From: Dactylosporangium sp040605635
Lineage (GTDB): Bacteria > Actinomycetota > Actinomycetes > Mycobacteriales > Micromonosporaceae
NCBI RefSeq assembly: GCF_040605635.1
Contig: NZ_JBEXDG010000007.1
Location: forward strand, 200,529-264,528
Direction of reading: 5' to 3'
Length of the DNA stretch: 64,000 nucleotides
Shown here: one piece after another, positions 59,929 through 64,000 of the stretch
Layout: every line of letters begins with the position of its first letter
Numbering within the stretch: position 1 is the first letter of the stretch
The notes under the pieces: generated by a model
What the model saw: the letters and a program-made list of their open reading frames with translations, nothing else
Told to the model about the DNA's origin: nothing
Database searches by the model: none
Translations under genes and position numbers: made by a program

Positions 59929-61512
59929 GTGTCCACAGCAGATACCCGATGGTGGCGCGACGCGGCCATCTACCAGATCTATCCGCGGTCCTTCGCCGAC
60001 GACAACGGCGACGGCGTGGGCGACCTGGCCGGGGTCCGGGCCCGCCTCGGGTATCTGCGGGACCTGGGGGTCGACGCGATCTGGTTCAGCCCATGGTTCC
60101 CGTCGCCGATGGCCGACGCCGGCTACGACGTCGCCGACTACCGCGACATCGACCCGGCGTTCGGCACCCTGGCGGAGGCCGAGGCGCTGATCGACGAGGC
60201 GCACGCCCTGGGCATCCGGATCATCATCGACATCGTGCCGAACCACACGTCGACCGCGCACGCCTGGTTCCAGCGGGCCCTGGCCGACCCCACCTACCGG
60301 GACCGGTTCTGGTTCCGGGACGGCCGCGGCTCCCAGGGCGACCTGCCGCCCAACGACTGGGGCTCGATCTTCGGCGGGCCCGCCTGGACGCGGGTCGCCG
60401 ACGGGCAGTGGTACCTGCACATGTTCGACGCCGGCCAGCCCGACTTCAACTGGGACAACCCCCTCGTCCGCGAGGAGTTCGAGGACGTCCTGCGGTTCTG
60501 GTTCGACCGGGGCGTCGACGGCATCCGTATCGACTCCGCGGCGATGGTCGCCAAGGACCCCGCCCTGCCCGACTTCGACCCCGCGTCGCCGCCGGACCCG
60601 CACCCGTGGAACGACCGCGACGAGATCCACGACATCTACCGCGCCTGGCGCCGCGTCGCCGACAGTTACCCCGGCGGCCGGGCCCTCATCGGCGAGGTCT
60701 GGCTCGCCGACCCGCGGCGCTTCGCCCAGTACCTGCGCCCCGACGAGCTGCACGCCGCGTTCAACTTCGACTTCCTCGGCTGCCCGTGGGACGCCAAGGC
60801 GCTGCGCCGGTGCGTCGACGAGACCCTCGACGCGCACGCCGCGGTCGGCGCGCCCGCCACCTGGGTGCTGTCCAACCACGACGTCACGCGGCACGTCACC
60901 CGCTACGGCCGGGCCGAGACCGGCTTCGAGCACCACCTGCGCCAGACCCGGCACCTCGCCCCCACCGACCTGGCGCTCGGCACCCGCCGGGCCCGCGCCG
61001 CCGCGCTGCTCACCATGGCGCTGCCCGGCTCCGTCTACGTCTACCAGGGCGAGGAGCTCGGCCTGCCCGAGGTCGAGGACCTCCCAGCGGCGTCCCGGCA
61101 GGACCCGATCTTCGCCCGTACCGGCGGCGCCGACCCCGGCCGCGACGGCTGCCGCGTGCCGCTGCCCTGGTCCACCGCCGAGGTCGGGGCGTCCGGCTGG
61201 CTCCCGCAACCCGCCGGCTGGACACAGTGGACCGTCGAATCCGAGAGCGCCGACCCGTCGTCGATGCTCAGCCTGTACCGGCGGGCCCTCGCCGTCCGCC
61301 GCCACGAGGCGGGACTCGGCGACGGGCCGATGGCGTGGCTGGACGCGCCCGCGGACGTGCTCGCGTTCACCCGCGACGGCGGCTTCGCCTGCGTCGTCAA
61401 CCTGTCCGGCGCGCCGGTCGACCTGCCCGCCGGCGAGGTCCTGCTCGCCAGCGGTGAGCTCGCCGTCGGCCGCCTGCCGGACGACACGGCGGCCTGGCTG
61501 CGCCTCGCCTGA
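59929..61512 (+). CDS. GH13 alpha-glucosidase (oligo-glucosidase type)
   Basis: A 527-residue cytosolic enzyme. AAIYQIYPRSFADDNGDGVG, IDIVPNHTS, GVDGIRIDSAAM with the nucleophile Asp, LIGEVWLAD with the acid Glu and VLSNHDVTRH with the third Asp are the GH13 regions I-IV. It should release glucose from imported alpha-glucooligosaccharides. GTG start at 59929, 35 bp after the GH87 stop, same strand: the intracellular end of the alpha-glucan pathway. Confidence 0.94.
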   Translation: MSTADTRWWRDAAIYQIYPRSFADDNGDGVGDLAGVRARLGYLRDLGVDAIWFSPWFPSPMADAGYDVADYRDIDPAFGTLAEAEALIDEAHALGIRIIIDIVPNHTSTAHAWFQRALADPTYRDRFWFRDGRGSQGDLPPNDWGSIFGGPAWTRVADGQWYLHMFDAGQPDFNWDNPLVREEFEDVLRFWFDRGVDGIRIDSAAMVAKDPALPDFDPASPPDPHPWNDRDEIHDIYRAWRRVADSYPGGRALIGEVWLADPRRFAQYLRPDELHAAFNFDFLGCPWDAKALRRCVDETLDAHAAVGAPATWVLSNHDVTRHVTRYGRAETGFEHHLRQTRHLAPTDLALGTRRARAAALLTMALPGSVYVYQGEELGLPEVEDLPAASRQDPIFARTGGADPGRDGCRVPLPWSTAEVGASGWLPQPAGWTQWTVESESADPSSMLSLYRRALAVRRHEAGLGDGPMAWLDAPADVLAFTRDGGFACVVNLSGAPVDLPAGEVLLASGELAVGRLPDDTAAWLRLA

Positions 61513-61568
61513 TCCGCGGCGGTTCCTGATCACCGGCGGGGCGGGGCGCCGCATCCGTCCCGCCGGCT

Positions 61569-62120
61569 TCAGACGGTCAGCCAGTAGCGCAGCTGCCGCA
61601 GCTCGTCGTGGGTCAGCCCGGCGGCCTCGGCGAACTCGTTGACGCTGCCGAACCCCTGCCGGGCGGCGCGTTCCGCGAGCACCCGGGCGGCGCGCGCCGG
61701 GTCGAACCCGGGCAGCGCCGCCAGCTGCTGCGGCGACGCGGTGTTGACGTTGACCGCCATCGACTGGCCGGTCGCCTCGGCCGGCGCGGTGGTGGCGAGC
61801 CGGAACTGCTCCGCCCGCCACCGCAGCCAGGCCGGGTTGACCAGCAGGCTGTGGACGCACGCGAGCACCCACAGCGCCCAGTACAGGCCGAAGAACGCCC
61901 CGCCGACCGCGGTGCCCTGGCTGAGGAAGCTCGCGGAGCAGCCGGCGACGACGTAGCCGACGCCCGGCAGCCACCAGTCCACGCGGCGGGCGCGGATGCC
62001 GACGACGATCAGGCCGGCGCCGCTGAGGCAGCCGAGGGTCAGCAAGGGCACGAGCAGCCACGCGCTGTTGCGGATGCGCCACGACCGGGTCTGCGTCGGG
62101 TCGGCGACGATGGAGGACAT
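61569..62120 (-). CDS. Membrane protein with C-terminal helix-hairpin-helix domain
   Basis: A 183-residue protein. About four transmembrane helices in residues 17-95 are followed by a ComEA-like HhH segment (AVNVNTASPQQLAALPGFDP; FGSVNEFAEAAGLTHDELRQ). HhH domains of this type bind DNA or act in protein contacts. The topology differs from true ComEA (one anchor). Convergent with the GH13 gene; function unknown. Confidence 0.82.
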   Translation of the reverse strand: MSSIVADPTQTRSWRIRNSAWLLVPLLTLGCLSGAGLIVVGIRARRVDWWLPGVGYVVAGCSASFLSQGTAVGGAFFGLYWALWVLACVHSLLVNPAWLRWRAEQFRLATTAPAEATGQSMAVNVNTASPQQLAALPGFDPARAARVLAERAARQGFGSVNEFAEAAGLTHDELRQLRYWLTV

Positions 62121-62288
62121 CGGGACACCCTAGAGATCCGGCGCCGGTTCGCATCTCCCCTGTTCGGACAGGGTTCGGCGGCCTGATACGGATCGGTCGG
62201 CGAGCTGACAGTCCCGTTGGAGACGGCACGGGTCGAAGCAGGTGGCTACGGTTTGCGCACAGCCAGCCACCTCAAACGGAGGATTCCC

Positions 62289-63647
62289 TTGTCACCCAAG
62301 GAAAAGTCCGGTCATGCCGTCGTGCTCGGTGCCAGTATGGCCGGGCTTCTCGCCGCGCGTGTCCTCAGTGAGTCATTTGCGAACGTCACCATATTCGACC
62401 GCGACACCCTCCCCGCCGGCGCCGCCAACCGGAAGGGTGTGCCGCAGGGCGAGCACTCCCACGGGCTCCTCGCCCGCGGCCGCCAGGTCCTCGAGGAGCT
62501 GTTCCCCGGTATCGTCGCCGAACTGACCGCCGCGGGCGCGATCCCCCTCGACCTCATGCGCGACTGCGTCTGGGTCACCGGCGACCGGCCGATGCCCCGG
62601 GTCGCGTCCGGCCTCGCCGGGCTGTGCGTGAGCCGCCCGACCCTCGAGGCGGCCGTCCGCCGGCACGTCCTCGCGTGCCCGGACATCGTCGTCCTGGACG
62701 GTCACGAGGCGACCGGCCTGCTGTTCGACGGCGTCCGGGTCACCGGCGCGAAGGTCCGGCCCGTCGCCGGTGGCGAGCACGACGTGGCCGCGGACCTCGT
62801 CGTCGACGCGACCGGCCGCGGCAACCGGGGCCCGACGTGGCTCGCCGCGCTCGGCTTCGACCGCCCGGCCGAGGAACGCGTCGACCCGCTGACCGTCTAC
62901 GTGTCCCGCGACTACCGCCGGGTCCCCGGCGCGCAGGACTACGCCGCGATCATCAACTCCCCCAACGCGGGCCGCCCGTTCGGCGCGGTCGCGATCGCCG
63001 CCGACGGCGACCGGTGGATGGTGACGCTGCTCGGCGTCGGCGCGGGCCAGGCACCGCCCACCGACGCCTTCGCGGACTTCGCCGCGAAGCTGCCCGACCC
63101 GCGGCTGCGCGAGCTGCTCAGCACGGCCGAGCCGCTGGGCCCGCCGCTGCGGATGCGGCTGCCGGCGAGCGTGCGCCGCCGGTACGAGCGGATGAGCCGC
63201 CTCCCGGACGGCCTGGTGTCGATCGGCGACGCCGTCTGCGCCTTCAACCCCGCCTACGGCCAGGGCATGACGGTCGCGGCGGCGGAGGCGATCGAGCTGC
63301 GTGACGCGTTGCGGGCCGGCCGGGAGGGGCTGCCGCGCCGGTTCTACGCCCGCGCGGCCAAGGTCGTCGACGTGCCGTGGGACATCGCGGTCGGCGCCGA
63401 CCTCGCCAACCCCGAGATCCAGGGTGAGCGCACCGGCAAGACCCGCTTCCTCAACGCGTACGTGGCGAGGATCCAGACCGCGTCGGGCCGCAGTGCCGCG
63501 GTCGGCCGCCGGTTCCTGGAGGTGGCGAACCTGATGCAGGCACCGCCGGCGCTGTTCGCCCCCTCGATCGTGGCCCGGGTGCTGTGGTTCGGCCGCAGAC
63601 GACCGGCTCCGGCACCGGCGGCGCGGCGGGAGACGGTCGCCGTCTGA
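62289..63647 (+). CDS. FAD-dependent monooxygenase/oxidoreductase
   Basis: A 452-residue flavoprotein. HAVVLGASMAGLLAARVL is the N-terminal FAD Rossmann motif (GxSxxG), LVVDATGRG the middle DG-like motif and VSIGDAVCAFNPAYGQGMTV the C-terminal GD motif of PHBH-type monooxygenases. The TTG at 62289 is chosen because GGAGG sits six bases upstream; no ATG fits. Substrate unknown. No neighbouring biosynthetic genes. Confidence 0.88.
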   Translation: MSPKEKSGHAVVLGASMAGLLAARVLSESFANVTIFDRDTLPAGAANRKGVPQGEHSHGLLARGRQVLEELFPGIVAELTAAGAIPLDLMRDCVWVTGDRPMPRVASGLAGLCVSRPTLEAAVRRHVLACPDIVVLDGHEATGLLFDGVRVTGAKVRPVAGGEHDVAADLVVDATGRGNRGPTWLAALGFDRPAEERVDPLTVYVSRDYRRVPGAQDYAAIINSPNAGRPFGAVAIAADGDRWMVTLLGVGAGQAPPTDAFADFAAKLPDPRLRELLSTAEPLGPPLRMRLPASVRRRYERMSRLPDGLVSIGDAVCAFNPAYGQGMTVAAAEAIELRDALRAGREGLPRRFYARAAKVVDVPWDIAVGADLANPEIQGERTGKTRFLNAYVARIQTASGRSAAVGRRFLEVANLMQAPPALFAPSIVARVLWFGRRRPAPAPAARRETVAV

Positions 63648-63648
63648 A

Positions 63649-63683
63649 CATCGGAGGGGCCCTGGCACAGGGCCCCTCCGATG
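63649..63683. terminator. Bidirectional terminator between FAD gene and pectate lyase
   Basis: Perfect 15-bp stem (CATCGGAGGGGCCCT with its complement, 63649-63663 and 63669-63683) and a 5-nt loop. It fills the 39 bp between two convergent stops. Confidence 0.88.
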
Positions 63684-63686
63684 CCG

Positions 63687-64000
63687 TCAGGCCCAGATCA
63701 CGTCGGTGTTCGGGTTGTAGAAGCAGTTGGTGCTGTCAGGGCCGCTGCCGATGTGGCTGGGCTCGCTGCCCTTCGGGACGCCCTTGTACTTGTCGCAGAT
63801 GATCGTGCTGTGGGAGCTGTCGCCGATGACGGTGACGCGGGTGAAGCGGGCCGTGTCGCCCCAGTTGGTGTTGATGCCGGCGACGACCTTCAGCGACTTC
63901 ACGCGGATGTTGTCGACGACGACGTTGCGCTGGTAGGAGTTCGTGCAGTTGCCGCAGGCGCGGTACAGCTTCCCGGCGTTCTCGACGTAGAAGCCGGAGA
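63687..64000 (-). CDS. Pectate lyase, polysaccharide lyase family 3 (5' part outside window)
   Basis: The last ~104 codons of a secreted lyase. FYVENAGKLYRACGNCTNSY, VKSLKVVAGINTNWGDTARF and SHSTIICDKYKGVPKG match the PL3 beta-helix C-terminus, including the basic residues near the active site and the Cys pairs. The frame is open at base 64000. Second pectinase in the window besides the PL1 enzyme. Confidence 0.88.
   Translation of the reverse strand, partial: SGFYVENAGKLYRACGNCTNSYQRNVVVDNIRVKSLKVVAGINTNWGDTARFTRVTVIGDSSHSTIICDKYKGVPKGSEPSHIGSGPDSTNCFYNPNTDVIWA

Overview
The window is high-GC DNA from a free-living actinomycete. GC-rich third codon positions, many GTG and TTG starts, a complete ergothioneine operon, LCP and Ser/Thr-kinase genes and a wide set of secreted carbohydrate-active enzymes all point that way. 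A Micromonosporaceae-type soil saprophyte (Actinoplanes/Micromonospora-like) is my best guess, but this is inference without a marker gene. I saw no rRNA, tRNA, prophage, transposase or CRISPR array.

Layout. 1-6.1 kb: a partial flavin oxidoreductase, a LacI regulator, and a secreted beta-glucan pair (discoidin-DUF1996 protein and a GH16 enzyme with three discoidin modules) preceded by three GAGAGCGCTCTC-type operators. 6.1-9.8 kb: a translationally coupled sigma/membrane-protein/GNAT operon, then a MerR regulator divergent from an MFS exporter. 9.8-18.7 kb: 6-phosphogluconate dehydrogenase, sulfotransferase, LCP protein, PL1 pectate lyase, transglutaminase, a small membrane protein, a damaged sigma-factor locus, and a TetR-controlled three-gene operon with two TTGAACnCGTTCAA operators. 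18.9-23.1 kb: egtABCD. 23.1-27.9 kb: accessory-looking DNA with a caspase-fold-like protein, an 89-bp tandem array interrupted by an assembly gap, unknown small genes, a GNAT/reductase pair with a TetR regulator, and a degenerate ~50-bp repeat array. 27.9-32.5 kb: a Pro-rich membrane protein, then a membrane Ser/Thr kinase with a giant Ala/Glu coiled coil coupled to a tyrosine-phosphatase-like gene. 32.5-40 kb: GH3 glucosidase with TetR, a branched-polyamine-synthase-like protein, and a secreted M4 protease. 40-47.7 kb: methyltransferase, alpha/beta hydrolase, a two-component system and a very large LuxR (LAL) regulator. 47.7-51.2 kb: GNAT and a 904-residue four-module RNA-repair protein, followed by 17-bp tandem repeats. 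51.4-61.5 kb: a nitronate monooxygenase divergent from a LacI regulator that sits upstream of an ABC sugar importer, a GH87 alpha-1,3-glucanase and a GH13 glucosidase. 61.6-64 kb: HhH membrane protein, FAD monooxygenase, and the 3' part of a PL3 pectate lyase.

How the genes work together. Two LacI-type regulons stand out: one for beta-glucan (GH16, DUF1996) and one for alpha-1,3-glucan (SBP, two permeases, GH87, GH13). With the GH3 enzyme, two pectate lyases and an M4 protease they suggest growth on fungal walls and plant debris. The most unusual locus is the multi-domain RNA-repair protein at 48385-51099, which joins an MJ1316-type RNA-end domain, an EEP phosphodiesterase, a 2H phosphoesterase and a eukaryote-like poly(A)-polymerase module in one chain.
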